Assembly (NCBI GenBank): GCA_002305685.1
Contig: DBQB01000017.1
Span: 19,767 to 83,766 of the forward strand
Source of the DNA: Ruminococcaceae bacterium UBA1405
Lineage (GTDB): Bacteria; Bacillota; Clostridia; Oscillospirales; Ruminococcaceae
Direction of reading: 5' to 3'
Length of the DNA: 64,000 nt
Shown here: piece after piece, positions 17,624 to 24,719 of the stretch
How positions within the stretch are numbered: position 1 is the stretch's first letter
How the letters are laid out: each line of letters starts with the position of its first letter
The notes under the pieces: generated by a model
What the model was told of the DNA's origin: nothing
The model's input: only the letters and a program-made list of their open reading frames with translations
The model's database searches: none
Program-made: the position numbers and the translations under genes

Positions 17624-18643
17624 TTATTCTGACGCAGGCCCAACGGTTAACTCCTCCACCGGTCTGGTAATCTTCACATCCACATCAAACTCCGCATAAT
17701 AATTGTTGCGCTGGAGGGTTTTGACCAAACGGTATCGCCCCGGCTCCAAAGGCAGAGAATAACCGGCCAGCGAATAGCTCTCCCGGGTGGATTTTCCTGG
17801 CATCAAAATGATGGCAATCGAAGGGATAGAATCCTCTCCCTTCACCCGTTTCCATACTTCCCCATCCCATCGTTCCAGGATACAGTGGTAAGAAAAGCCC
17901 AACTCCTCATCGGTTTTGTTGATAATCTCATAGTCGATATAGGTGCTGGTGGTAAGGTAATCGTCGTTGACGGTACGAATTTCATAGAGGGTGGTATCCT
18001 GCTCCAGAGGGTCAGGCTGTATCTCAAAGGGAACCACAAACCAATATCCACGATTGCAGCAGATCTGCAGCCGGTAATTTCCCTCAGGAATCCGCCCGTC
18101 CCCGTACCGTTCGTTGGGCTGCTGCAACCATTGCACCCATACCCCGACCAGCCGGGATTCTCCCGATGCAATGGGGTACTGAGTTGAGAGGGAATCCAAC
18201 TTCTGCGATCCCAGCGGCGTCCAGCCATTCTCCTCCTGTATCTCCATCTGATAATCGCGCATCAGGTAAATCGGCTCGCTGCTGCCGTTATAAATACGAA
18301 AATAGATGCGGGTGGATTCGGCGCCATATACCGGTTTTTCAAACTCCGTCTGTACCAGATGCCACAAATTCTCCTGCTGGGTTTCGTCCGGCTGTTCTGC
18401 CTCCTCCGGCTGGGAGGAGGAGCTGATGGAAGAGGAAGAAGCGCTGTGGGAGGAAACTTCCGAAGAACTGGAAACGCCAGAGGAAACGGCTTGACTTTGC
18501 GTGACGCTGGAGCTGGAACTGGAGCTGGAGCTGGAGCTTACTGGAGCATCAGAATGGGAAGAAACGGCGCTGCTCTGCTGCACCGATAGCGCACATCCAG
18601 CAAACAACATCGCCGTCAAGGACAGGACTGCCAACCATTTCAT
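17624..18643 (-). CDS. Ser-rich lipoprotein with Ig-like domains
   Basis: This 339-residue protein has a signal peptide ending in a lipobox (LFAGCALS, Cys at about residue 17), then a linker of about 60 residues that is mostly Ser with a run of eleven or more Ser. The remaining part is beta-rich, with two similar segments (around IYFRIYNGSSEPIYL and YIDYEIINKTDEELGFSY) that look like Ig-like folds. It should be anchored on the outer face of the membrane and span the wall with its linker. The ATG at 18641-18643 follows GGGAGG by 9 nt; a longer form lacks such a site. A TATAAT (plus 18697-18702) is a likely -10. The function is unknown. Confidence 0.75.
   Translation of the reverse strand: MKWLAVLSLTAMLFAGCALSVQQSSAVSSHSDAPVSSSSSSSSSSSVTQSQAVSSGVSSSSEVSSHSASSSSISSSSQPEEAEQPDETQQENLWHLVQTEFEKPVYGAESTRIYFRIYNGSSEPIYLMRDYQMEIQEENGWTPLGSQKLDSLSTQYPIASGESRLVGVWVQWLQQPNERYGDGRIPEGNYRLQICCNRGYWFVVPFEIQPDPLEQDTTLYEIRTVNDDYLTTSTYIDYEIINKTDEELGFSYHCILERWDGEVWKRVKGEDSIPSIAIILMPGKSTRESYSLAGYSLPLEPGRYRLVKTLQRNNYYAEFDVDVKITRPVEELTVGPASE
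18508..18545 (-). repeat. Hexanucleotide microsatellite coding poly-Ser linker
   Basis: About six tandem copies of a CTGGAG-like unit (plus strand; AGCTCC codons on the minus) encode alternating AGC-TCC serine codons in the lipoprotein. Being a 6-nt unit, length change by slippage keeps the reading frame. Confidence 0.7.
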
Positions 18644-18696
18644 CTGAAAACACCTCCCGATATTTCCGTTTCTTACCGTCAAACCTGGTCATTCCT

Positions 18697-18702
18697 ATTA
18701 TA
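18697..18702 (-). promoter_or_regulatory. Candidate -10 box of Ser-rich lipoprotein gene
   Basis: The minus strand reads TATAAT 54 nt before the start codon. No convincing -35 lies 16-18 bp upstream. Confidence 0.35.
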
Positions 18703-18765
18703 GTGGAAGATTGTGTACGAATTATTGCCTATTTACTGAAAAATTTCGATTCTATACTGTGCAAA

Positions 18766-18795
18766 GGGCTTTTACCGGTTTCCCGGCAAAAGCCC
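18766..18795 (-). terminator. Hairpin downstream of queT
   Basis: Outer 8-bp stem (18766-18773 with 18788-18795) continues through a CCGG inner stem. It lies 68 bp after the queT stop. The minus-strand T-tract is short (TTT), so termination strength is uncertain. Confidence 0.5.
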
Positions 18796-18862
18796 TTCCC
18801 TCAACAGATGATTTCCGACCGCAGTCGCAAACAGCCGGCAAGTCGATCTGTTTGCATGATTT

Positions 18863-19420
18863 TTACTGAGCCATGGAATCGCTGTGTATAAACAGTTTTT
18901 TATAAAGGCCGTTTCTTTGCAGGCACCAAACCAGCGGAAGCCCCAACACAAAGCAGGAAACTACCTGGCCCGCTCCAACGCTCACCGCATTGGCCAAAAA
19001 TACTGGCCAGTTGAATTCTCCGGCAATCAGATAGCAAAGCTCCAATCCGATGATAACCGCATTGGTCAAAACCGGAGGAATTGCCGCCAGCACCGGAAGC
19101 CCCTTAAAGCGGATATCCCGCAGCAGCCAGGTAAGGACTGCGGCAATCAGGGTCGCTGCCGTGCCAAAAATAATGTCCAGCCATCCCAAAATATTAGCGC
19201 CAGTCATAAATCCCACCAGATTGGTCACCAGGCATCCCAACGTTACGCCCAGAATGGTGATGGGATCAAAAACCGGCAGCATGGTCATGGCCTCCGAGAT
19301 GCGAAACTGCACCGCTCCAAACGAGATGGGAGCCAAAGCCAGGCTGATGGTGGCATAGATTGCGGCGATCATTGCACAGATCACCATTTTGTACACCTTT
19401 GTCCGTTTCACGTAATTCAC
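18863..19420 (-). CDS. queT: QueT-family queuosine precursor transporter
   Basis: This integral membrane protein of about 185 residues is a QueT-family substrate-capture subunit for a queuosine precursor, probably working with a shared ECF energy-coupling module elsewhere. Helices include MVICAMIAAIYATISLALAP and TILGVTLGCLVTNLVGFMTGANILGWLDIIFGTAATL, whose GANxxGWLDxxFGTxAT stretch is characteristic. The start is uncertain: GTG at 19420 (4 nt after GGA) or GTG at 19411 (12 nt after). An ATG at 19579 is rejected because it falls on the tRNA CCA end. The leader of about 150 nt has features of a preQ1-sensing switch. Confidence 0.85.
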   Translation of the reverse strand: MNYVKRTKVYKMVICAMIAAIYATISLALAPISFGAVQFRISEAMTMLPVFDPITILGVTLGCLVTNLVGFMTGANILGWLDIIFGTAATLIAAVLTWLLRDIRFKGLPVLAAIPPVLTNAVIIGLELCYLIAGEFNWPVFLANAVSVGAGQVVSCFVLGLPLVWCLQRNGLYKKLFIHSDSMAQ

Positions 19421-19424
19421 TTGT

Positions 19425-19515
19425 CCTTTCGTAGTATGGTTTAGAGTCAGGAACTTGCGACTGACTGCCATGAAAGTCCATGCGAGAACCGTCTGACGGC
19501 GCGTGAATCCTGTTA
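19425..19515 (-). promoter_or_regulatory. Probable preQ1 riboswitch (preQ1-III-like) upstream of queT
   Basis: The transcript leader can form a closing stem CAGGA/TCCTG (plus 19508-19512 with 19448-19452) enclosing short internal hairpins (CCGT-CAG-ACGG and CATG-GACTTT-CATG). An alternative stem AGTCAG/CTGACT (plus 19461-19466 with 19445-19450) uses the same bases as the closing stem, so only one can form; it lies just upstream of the ribosome-binding site. PreQ1-III riboswitches are known from Ruminococcaceae queT leaders. I assign the class from gene context and layout, not from a scored match. Confidence 0.5.
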
Positions 19516-19578
19516 TCAAAGGACATTGGGCGCTGAAAAAGCCCGCCCACCGACGTGAACGAGCTCTACACACGACCA

Positions 19579-19655
19579 TGGTGCGCCTGAAGGGATTTGA
19601 ACCCCCGACTTCGTCCTTAGGAGGGACGCACTCTATCCAGCTGAGTTACAGACGC
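19579..19655 (-). tRNA. tRNA-Arg (CCT anticodon)
   Basis: The cloverleaf is complete: acceptor GCGTCTG pairs with CAGGCGC (one G-U), the D-arm ACTC/GAGT, anticodon stem CGTCC/GGACG with loop CTCCTAA (anticodon CCT), and T-arm GGGGG/CCCTT with loop TTCAAAT. CCA is encoded at 19579-19581. It is 158 bp upstream of queT on the same strand and may be transcribed with it. Confidence 0.95.
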
Positions 19656-19676
19656 ATGAAGTTTCATAGCCTTTTT

Positions 19677-19705
19677 ATTTTACTGCCTGCAAGCACGTTT
19701 GTCAA
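19677..19705 (-). promoter_or_regulatory. Promoter of tRNA-Arg (and possibly queT)
   Basis: On the minus strand a perfect TTGACA (plus 19700-19705) and TAAAAT (plus 19677-19682) are separated by 17 bp. The predicted start is about 15 nt before the tRNA 5' end. Confidence 0.8.
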
Positions 19706-19811
19706 CTGAAATTGGGTTACAAAATTGCCAAAGAATGTTCTCCCATCACTGCACCTGTCTCGGCGATAGAATAATAAAATCGGATCCCTTTTAAATCGCG
19801 CTCTATCATGG

Positions 19812-19817
19812 TATAAT
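19812..19817 (+). promoter_or_regulatory. Candidate -10 box upstream of the structured RNA
   Basis: A perfect TATAAT starts at 19812. The -35 region is weak (TTTTAA, 17 bp upstream). Transcription would begin near 19824, about 20 nt before the first helix of the structured element. Confidence 0.5.
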
Positions 19818-19843
19818 GATGGTAAAGTATTTATGATGACTGC

Positions 19844-19947
19844 ATATCCGTAATACCTTGTGCGCGAAACAGGCAACGGTATATGGTCGCGTCCGTGGTA
19901 TCGTAAAAAGTAAGGTATCGACAGGATCTGATGTCGCTGCCGGATAT
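19844..19947 (+). ncRNA. Unidentified structured RNA element (three-way junction)
   Basis: Nested complementary segments give a compact fold: P1 ATATCCG (19844-19850) with CGGATAT (19941-19947); P2 ATACCTT (19853-19859) with AAGGTAT (19912-19918); inside P2, P3 CGCGA (19863-19867) with TCGCG (19887-19891), extendable by a G-U; and P4 CGACA (19919-19923) with TGTCG (19932-19936). ACGG at 19876-19879, in the P3 loop, can pair with CCGT at 19893-19896 to make a pseudoknot. I do not recognise the family. It is on the plus strand upstream of the Nudix gene, behind a TATAAT box. It could be a small RNA or a leader element. Confidence 0.6.
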
Positions 19948-20165
19948 TGAGACACAAACACGCAACACACAACACAAAGTACACAACACACAGCACAGCG
20001 AAAGGAGAAGCCCCCATAGGGCTGCTCTCTTCTTTCGGTGTTGGTTTTGCCGTCTCTCAACGCCATGCGGGAATTTGCCGTATCCATCTCTTTGCGGATA
20101 AAAAGTCGTAGCTGGTTTTTGCAATCTGCGGTTACCCCAATTTTAGAGAAAGGACTTTGAACGGT
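19948..20165 (+). other. AC-rich linker and hairpin between structured RNA and Nudix gene
   Basis: No gene is supported. Positions 19951-19998 are almost wholly A and C in imperfect ACACA repeats and would be unpaired RNA. A hairpin follows (19999-20008 with 20028-20037, 10 bp, plus an inner GCCC/GGGC), and its left arm contains AAAGGAG (20001-20007). There is no strong T-tract after it and no plausible start codon directly downstream. The Nudix ribosome-binding site is at 20147-20154. Confidence 0.4.
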
Positions 20166-20588
20166 ATGCTTAAGCGTGAAAAATCCTGCGGCGCTCTTGT
20201 GTTTCGCAAAGATCAGGACTCTTTGCAGTTTTTACTCTTAAAAAGTCAATTTGGCGGACATTGGTCCTTTCCCAAAGGACATATGGAATCGGGAGAGTCG
20301 GAGGTACAAACCGCCCTGCGGGAGGTTCGGGAGGAAACCGGCCTTTCCATCCATCTCATCGGCGGGTTTCGCCAGTGTGTAGAGTATTATACCAAACCCA
20401 ATATCAAAAAGCAGGTGGTATATTTTCTGGGCAGTTCCATCGATCCCCAAATGTCCCCCGTCCCACAGGAGGAGGAGGTCAGCGAGCTGCAATGGATGGA
20501 CAGCGAAAAAGCGCGTCAGATGGTAACCTTTGAAAACGACCGCCGCCTAATCTCTAAAGCAACCCAATTTTTACAGCACAGAAAATGA
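20166..20588 (+). CDS. Nudix hydrolase (dinucleoside tetraphosphatase-like)
   Basis: This 140-residue enzyme is a cytosolic Nudix hydrolase, most like asymmetric Ap4A hydrolases. The Nudix box is intact at about residues 37-59 (GHMESGES, REVREETGL), with the Mg-binding Glu residues of REVREE. The N-terminus (SCGALVF) and an upstream FPKGH also fit bis(5'-nucleosyl)-tetraphosphatases. I use ATG 20166, 11 nt after AAAGGA; a TTG at 20157 lies too close to the ribosome-binding site. A strong terminator follows. It is a single gene preceded by the structured RNA. Confidence 0.88.
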   Translation: MLKREKSCGALVFRKDQDSLQFLLLKSQFGGHWSFPKGHMESGESEVQTALREVREETGLSIHLIGGFRQCVEYYTKPNIKKQVVYFLGSSIDPQMSPVPQEEEVSELQWMDSEKARQMVTFENDRRLISKATQFLQHRK

Positions 20589-20600
20589 TACAACGATAAA

Positions 20601-20646
20601 CCGGCGCCTCTCCAGCAATCTGCACTGGAAGGGCGCCGGTTTTTTT
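20601..20646 (+). terminator. Intrinsic terminator after Nudix gene
   Basis: Outer stem CCGGCGCC/GGCGCCGG (20601-20608 with 20632-20639), inner TCCAG/CTGGA (20611-20615 with 20625-20629), then seven T at 20640-20646. It may also serve the converging ChrB-like gene. Confidence 0.92.
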
Positions 20647-20655
20647 ACGGCTTTT

Positions 20656-21198
20656 TTAAAGTTTCTCCAGCATCCGCTGGAACTGGAAAAACAAATCCTC
20701 TGCCGACATCCGCAGGATCTCCGCAATCGACTGCATCCCATACCGCACATCGCCGGACAGCGGCAGGCGGAAATGGTCCCTGGCACGGATACGGGCGTAT
20801 TTATTGACCATCTTTCGCAGCAGATCCTCCTGTTTGATGCGGGCAATCTGCTGATCCGGGCAGCGGCGCAGCTCCTCCAACATACGTTGGCATTCGCTGA
20901 GCAGTTCCCGATATTCGGCGCTGGACTGTTCGATAAACCGGCCGATCAACTCCCGCTCGTCGGCAGGATCGAAGAAGCTGATCTCAATAATAGACGCCTC
21001 GCCACCCATCCCCCGTATCTTTTCGGTGAGGCGGAGAAAAAAGGCCAGCTTCTCTTTTTGATAGGGAAGAATCGCAACCCCCTGCTTGTAATATACCGCC
21101 CCGGCCTCTTTGAGCTTTCGCCAGACATATACCCGATTTTTGGACGGATTTACCGGAAGATTGTATCCCATCCCGATCCATTTTCGCTTTTCTGCCAT
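20656..21198 (-). CDS. ChrB N-terminal-domain protein
   Basis: This 180-residue protein matches the N-terminal domain of chromate-resistance protein ChrB: NPSKNRVYVWRKLKEAGAVYY followed by GVAILPY near residues 17-45. The rest is helical and charged, and the C-terminal ChrB catalytic-type domain is absent. No chrA transporter is nearby, so chromate resistance should not be assumed; the domain occurs alone in many Firmicutes. The ATG at 21198 follows AGAGGGGA. A promoter TTGACT (plus 21261-21266), 16 bp, TACAAT (plus 21239-21244) gives a short leader. Confidence 0.75.
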   Translation of the reverse strand: MAEKRKWIGMGYNLPVNPSKNRVYVWRKLKEAGAVYYKQGVAILPYQKEKLAFFLRLTEKIRGMGGEASIIEISFFDPADERELIGRFIEQSSAEYRELLSECQRMLEELRRCPDQQIARIKQEDLLRKMVNKYARIRARDHFRLPLSGDVRYGMQSIAEILRMSAEDLFFQFQRMLEKL

Positions 21199-21238
21199 TT
21201 TTTCCCCTCTTTCGCAGCCAACAACATTCCTATACATT

Positions 21239-21266
21239 ATTGTAACAGTCGCTACAAAAAAGTCAA
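21239..21266 (-). promoter_or_regulatory. Promoter of ChrB-like gene
   Basis: Minus-strand TTGACT (plus 21261-21266) and TACAAT (plus 21239-21244) with 16-bp spacing; start near 21231, 33 nt before the ATG. Confidence 0.6.
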
Positions 21267-21332
21267 CTGCACAGCTGCAATTTTCTTGGAGAAAGGGGAA
21301 AACCGGCTATCCCCATCCCGGACTGGCGAAAT

Positions 21333-21866
21333 CTATCCGCGGATCTCGCCATCCTGCCAGGGAACCGATATGGCAGACCCTGCCCGCAAACTTTTGGGGA
21401 CATCCAAAATCCGTTGGTTGCGGCTGCCCCGGAAATGCAGCATCAGGCTCTTTTGGGAGAGGAGAAAGGGACCGTCCACCAGCACATCGCACACCCGCAG
21501 CAGCGACAGGATTTCCGGCTGCGTTTCTCCCATCTGCATCAGCTCCTCAAACCGATATCCGGTATAGGTCATCAGATGCATCCCCCGATCCTTGATGAGC
21601 TGCCCCAGCTGGGACAACGCCTGCGCCTGACAGAAGGGTTCCCCTCCACTGAAGGTCACCCCATGAATCATAGGGTTTTTACAGATTTCATCCAAAATCC
21701 GCTCCACCGGATACAGCTGCCCGCCGGAAAAATCATGGGACTGGGGATTGTGGCATCCGGGACAGTGATGGGGGCATCCCTGTACAAACACCACAAACCG
21801 CAGTCCCGGCCCATCCACAATAGATTCCCGCACCACACCGGCAATCCGAAGCATCCTCTCCTCCAT
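21333..21866 (-). CDS. nrdG: Anaerobic ribonucleoside-triphosphate reductase activating protein
   Basis: This 177-residue radical-SAM enzyme installs the glycyl radical on NrdD. The cluster motif is C31-x3-C35-x2-C38 in GCPHHCPGCHN, preceded by SIVDGPGLR, and VTFSGGEP marks the SAM-binding strand. The ATG at 21866 follows GGGAGG; a longer ATG at 21935 lacks a ribosome-binding site. It is 111 bp downstream of nrdD on the same strand, so the two form the class III reductase operon. Confidence 0.94.
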   Translation of the reverse strand: MEERMLRIAGVVRESIVDGPGLRFVVFVQGCPHHCPGCHNPQSHDFSGGQLYPVERILDEICKNPMIHGVTFSGGEPFCQAQALSQLGQLIKDRGMHLMTYTGYRFEELMQMGETQPEILSLLRVCDVLVDGPFLLSQKSLMLHFRGSRNQRILDVPKSLRAGSAISVPWQDGEIRG

Positions 21867-21977
21867 TGCTGATTCCTCCCAAAGGATAAGGTGCGCTGCA
21901 ACGGCTTTGCAGCGCACCAAACCATCTTCTCTCATGTTGGACCATCCCGGCGATCTACCGGTTGGCCTGTGCCGCGA

Positions 21978-24314
21978 TCACAGCGTTTCCAGCGAGGAGA
22001 CGCCGTGTTTGACCCGATCCTCCACCTCGGCCCGCTTGGCGTCGTTGAAACGGTCCAGCGTACCGACCAGATAGCCGGTGATGCGGCGGATCCGCTCAAA
22101 TTTGGGACCGCCGTCCTGTTCGGTTCTGCCGCATCTGGGGCAGCTGTCCCCGATGATTCCGGTAAACCCACACACCGGGTCCCGGTCCACCGGATGGTTG
22201 ATGGAACCGTATCCCACGCCGGATTCCTTCATGCAGCGCACCACCTGCTCAAAGGCTTCCAGATTCTCGGTGGGATCGCCGTCCAACTCCACATAGGTGA
22301 TATGCCCGCCGTTGGTCAGCGGATGATACTGCGCCTCCCGACGGATCTTCTCAAAGGCGGAGATCTCATAGTACACCGGGATGTGGAAGGAATTGGTGTA
22401 ATATTCCCGGTCGGTCACACCGGGGATCACGCCGAAACGTTTGCGGTCCATCTTGACAAAACGTCCGGAAAGCCCCTCCGCCGGGGTGGCGATCAGCGAG
22501 AAGTTGAGTCCGCTGCGCTGGGTTTCCTCATCCATCTTCCGGCGCATAAAGCCGATAATCTCCAGTCCCAGATTTTGAGCCTCCTGGGATTCCCCGTGAT
22601 GCTTGCCCACCAGGGCCTTGAGACATTCCGCCAAACCAATGAAGCCCACCGTGAGGGTACCATGACGCAGCACCTCCTCCAGCGTATCGTCCTCAGAGAG
22701 TTTATCCGAATCCAGCCAGATGCCCTGTCCCATCAGGAAAGGATAATTTTTCACCTTCTTGGCGCACTGGATACGGAACCGATGATGCAGCTGCTGGATC
22801 ACCAGATCGATCTTTTTCTCCAGCTCCTCAAAGAACTGCTCGATGTTTCCGTTGGCCTTGATGGCAAGACGGGGCAGATTGATGGAGGTAAAGCTGAGGT
22901 TTCCTCTGCCGTTGACAATCTCCCGCTGGGGATCGTAAACGTTGCCGATCACCCTGGTACGGCAGCCCATATACGCCACCTCCGTCTCAGGATGGCCCTC
23001 CTTGTAATATTGCAGATTAAAGGGCGCATCGATGAAGGAGAAGTTGGGGAACAGCCGCTTGGCCGATACCCGGCAGGCCAGCTGGAACAGGTCGTAGTTG
23101 GGATCCCCGGGATTGTAGTTGACCCCTTCCTTCACTTTGAAGATTTGAATGGGGAATATGGGGGTCTCCCCGTTGCCCAGCCCCGCCTCGGTGGCCAGCA
23201 GCAGGTTTTTCATCACCAGACGCCCCTCGGCGCTGGTATCGGTGCCGTAATTGAGGGAACTGAAGGGAATCTGCGCCCCCGCCCGGGAGTGCATGGTGTT
23301 GAGGTTGTGGATCAACGCTTCCATCGCCTGATAGGTGCTGCGGTCGGTTTCCTTTAAGGCGTATTTTCTGGCAAACTGCTGGATCTTTGCCGCCATCTCC
23401 TCGCCGTACCGGCTTGTCAGCTCCTCCGATTCCTCCTGCTCGTAACCGTTGTCCCCGGAGAGCACCGGGGTCAAACCTTTGTGGGCCTTTACCGTCTCCA
23501 GCACCTGGTCTGCGGCGGCTTTCCCATCCTCTGTCCCCGAAAGCAGCTCAATGGCTTTCCCCAGATTGGTCAGATAGTGGCGGCGGTAGGTTTTGGCAAC
23601 ACCCTCCGCCATGGAATAGTCAAAATTGGGAACGCTCTGCCCGCCATGCTGATCGTTCTGGTTGGACTGGATGGCGATACAGGCCAAAGCAGAATAGCTC
23701 TGGATATCGTTGGGTTCCCGCAAAAAACCATGGCCGGTGGAAAAACCGCCGTGGAACAGCTTTTGCAGATCAATCTGACAGCAGGTGGTGGTCAGGGTAT
23801 AAAAATCCAGATCATGGATATGGATATCCCCTTCAATATGGGCTTTGGCGTGGTCGGGACACAGCACATACATCTCGTCAAACTGTTTGGCGCCTTCGGA
23901 ACCATATTTGAGCATGGTCCCCATGGCGGTATCCCCGTCGATGTTGGCGTTTTCCCGTTTGATATCGTTTTCCGCCGCCGATTGGAAGGTCAGATCCTCA
24001 TAAATCTTCATCAGACGGGTGTTCATCTCCCGCACCCGGGTGCGGTTGGCGCGATAGATGATATATTCCTTGGCGGTGCGGGCATGTCCCCGCTCCACCA
24101 GTACCTTCTCCACAGCGTCCTGGATCTCCTCCACCGAGGGCTGGGTACAGTGCAGCGTTTCCTCCAGATAGCGCTCCACCTCTTTGGCAACAGACATGGC
24201 CGTGTCATAGTCCCGGCCTCCGGTGGCTTGCGCTGCCTTGAATACCGCATCCGCAATCTTGGACAGCTCAAATGGTACAATCCGTCCATCCCGCTTCACA
24301 ATTGTCTCCAACAT
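21978..24314 (-). CDS. nrdD: Anaerobic (class III) ribonucleoside-triphosphate reductase
   Basis: This 778-residue oxygen-sensitive enzyme makes deoxynucleotides from NTPs under anaerobic conditions. An ATP-cone regulatory domain spans about residues 1-95 (VKRDGRIVPFELSKIADAV). The catalytic barrel includes GDIHIHDLDF. The C-terminus has the metal-site Cys residues (CGFTG and CPRCG) and the glycyl-radical loop RRITGYLVGT, with the radical Gly at about residue 747. The ATG at 24314 follows GGAGAGGAAG; a start 20 residues upstream is unsupported. Two NrdR boxes overlap its promoter. It is co-transcribed with nrdG. Confidence 0.96.
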   Translation of the reverse strand: MLETIVKRDGRIVPFELSKIADAVFKAAQATGGRDYDTAMSVAKEVERYLEETLHCTQPSVEEIQDAVEKVLVERGHARTAKEYIIYRANRTRVREMNTRLMKIYEDLTFQSAAENDIKRENANIDGDTAMGTMLKYGSEGAKQFDEMYVLCPDHAKAHIEGDIHIHDLDFYTLTTTCCQIDLQKLFHGGFSTGHGFLREPNDIQSYSALACIAIQSNQNDQHGGQSVPNFDYSMAEGVAKTYRRHYLTNLGKAIELLSGTEDGKAAADQVLETVKAHKGLTPVLSGDNGYEQEESEELTSRYGEEMAAKIQQFARKYALKETDRSTYQAMEALIHNLNTMHSRAGAQIPFSSLNYGTDTSAEGRLVMKNLLLATEAGLGNGETPIFPIQIFKVKEGVNYNPGDPNYDLFQLACRVSAKRLFPNFSFIDAPFNLQYYKEGHPETEVAYMGCRTRVIGNVYDPQREIVNGRGNLSFTSINLPRLAIKANGNIEQFFEELEKKIDLVIQQLHHRFRIQCAKKVKNYPFLMGQGIWLDSDKLSEDDTLEEVLRHGTLTVGFIGLAECLKALVGKHHGESQEAQNLGLEIIGFMRRKMDEETQRSGLNFSLIATPAEGLSGRFVKMDRKRFGVIPGVTDREYYTNSFHIPVYYEISAFEKIRREAQYHPLTNGGHITYVELDGDPTENLEAFEQVVRCMKESGVGYGSINHPVDRDPVCGFTGIIGDSCPRCGRTEQDGGPKFERIRRITGYLVGTLDRFNDAKRAEVEDRVKHGVSSLETL

Positions 24315-24370
24315 AATCTGCTTCCTCTCCTCCCGCTTGAAGGAACCCACTGGGGGAACCTGTCTATAAA

Positions 24371-24417
24371 TCACAATATATTGTGTTTTTATATCAAAAG
24401 CAACCTATATAATGTGT
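24371..24417 (-). promoter_or_regulatory. nrdD promoter with two NrdR boxes
   Basis: On the minus strand TTGCTT (plus 24398-24403) and TATATT (plus 24375-24380) are 17 bp apart. Box 1 (24371-24386) contains the NrdR core CAATATATTG exactly and covers the -10. Box 2 (24402-24417) has CTATATAATG with one change and overlaps the -35. The boxes begin 31 bp apart, the spacing known for NrdR operators. The remaining 24418-24660 is AT-rich with no gene. Confidence 0.85.
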
Positions 24418-24639
24418 ATTCATTTCTGCACGCACTTATTATTCTAAAAGCATCCGATACGGTTGTCAACCAGCAAATCGGCAGTTTTTATCCGATTTTT
24501 TTGGCAGGCGTCTCTCTTTCGGCTTTTCCAAGCGGGTTTATAACGGATGATAAAAATTTTTTGAATGGATTATATTCTGCGCAAATATTACCATCCGTTA
24601 ATTTTCTGTGCCATTCACGGTTTATTTACGTTTTCACAA

Positions 24640-24669
24640 TTGCGCTATGCCGGTTTTTCATGTTAAAAT
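24640..24669 (+). promoter_or_regulatory. Candidate promoter of peptide-binding lipoprotein gene
   Basis: TTGCGC (24640-24645) and TAAAAT (24664-24669) with 18-bp spacing, about 50 nt before the gene. Confidence 0.4.
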
Positions 24670-24719
24670 AACCCTGTTATTCTTATGTACCAAAAGACCA
24701 TTTCAACTGTTATAAGGGG

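Noticed and set aside
19421..19579. ATG at 19579 as the start of queT
   Set aside because: The codon falls on the CCA end of tRNA-Arg and the added residues are not membrane-like; the real start is near 19411-19420.
19863..19936. Possible hammerhead ribozyme (GAAAC and CTGATG present)
   Set aside because: The order and sequence of the core do not match: CTGATG is followed by T, not A, and the stems do not form a three-way hammerhead junction.
19951..19998. Possible CRISPR array or simple repeat element
   Set aside because: The ACA-rich tract has no regular repeat-spacer structure and is too short. No CRISPR array was seen anywhere in the window.
21891..23357. Long open frame on the plus strand opposite nrdD (488 codons)
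   Set aside because: It mirrors the well-supported nrdD coding frame; no ribosome-binding site or recognisable domain. Similar antisense frames oppose accC, fabF, rpoA and the glycosidases and were left out.
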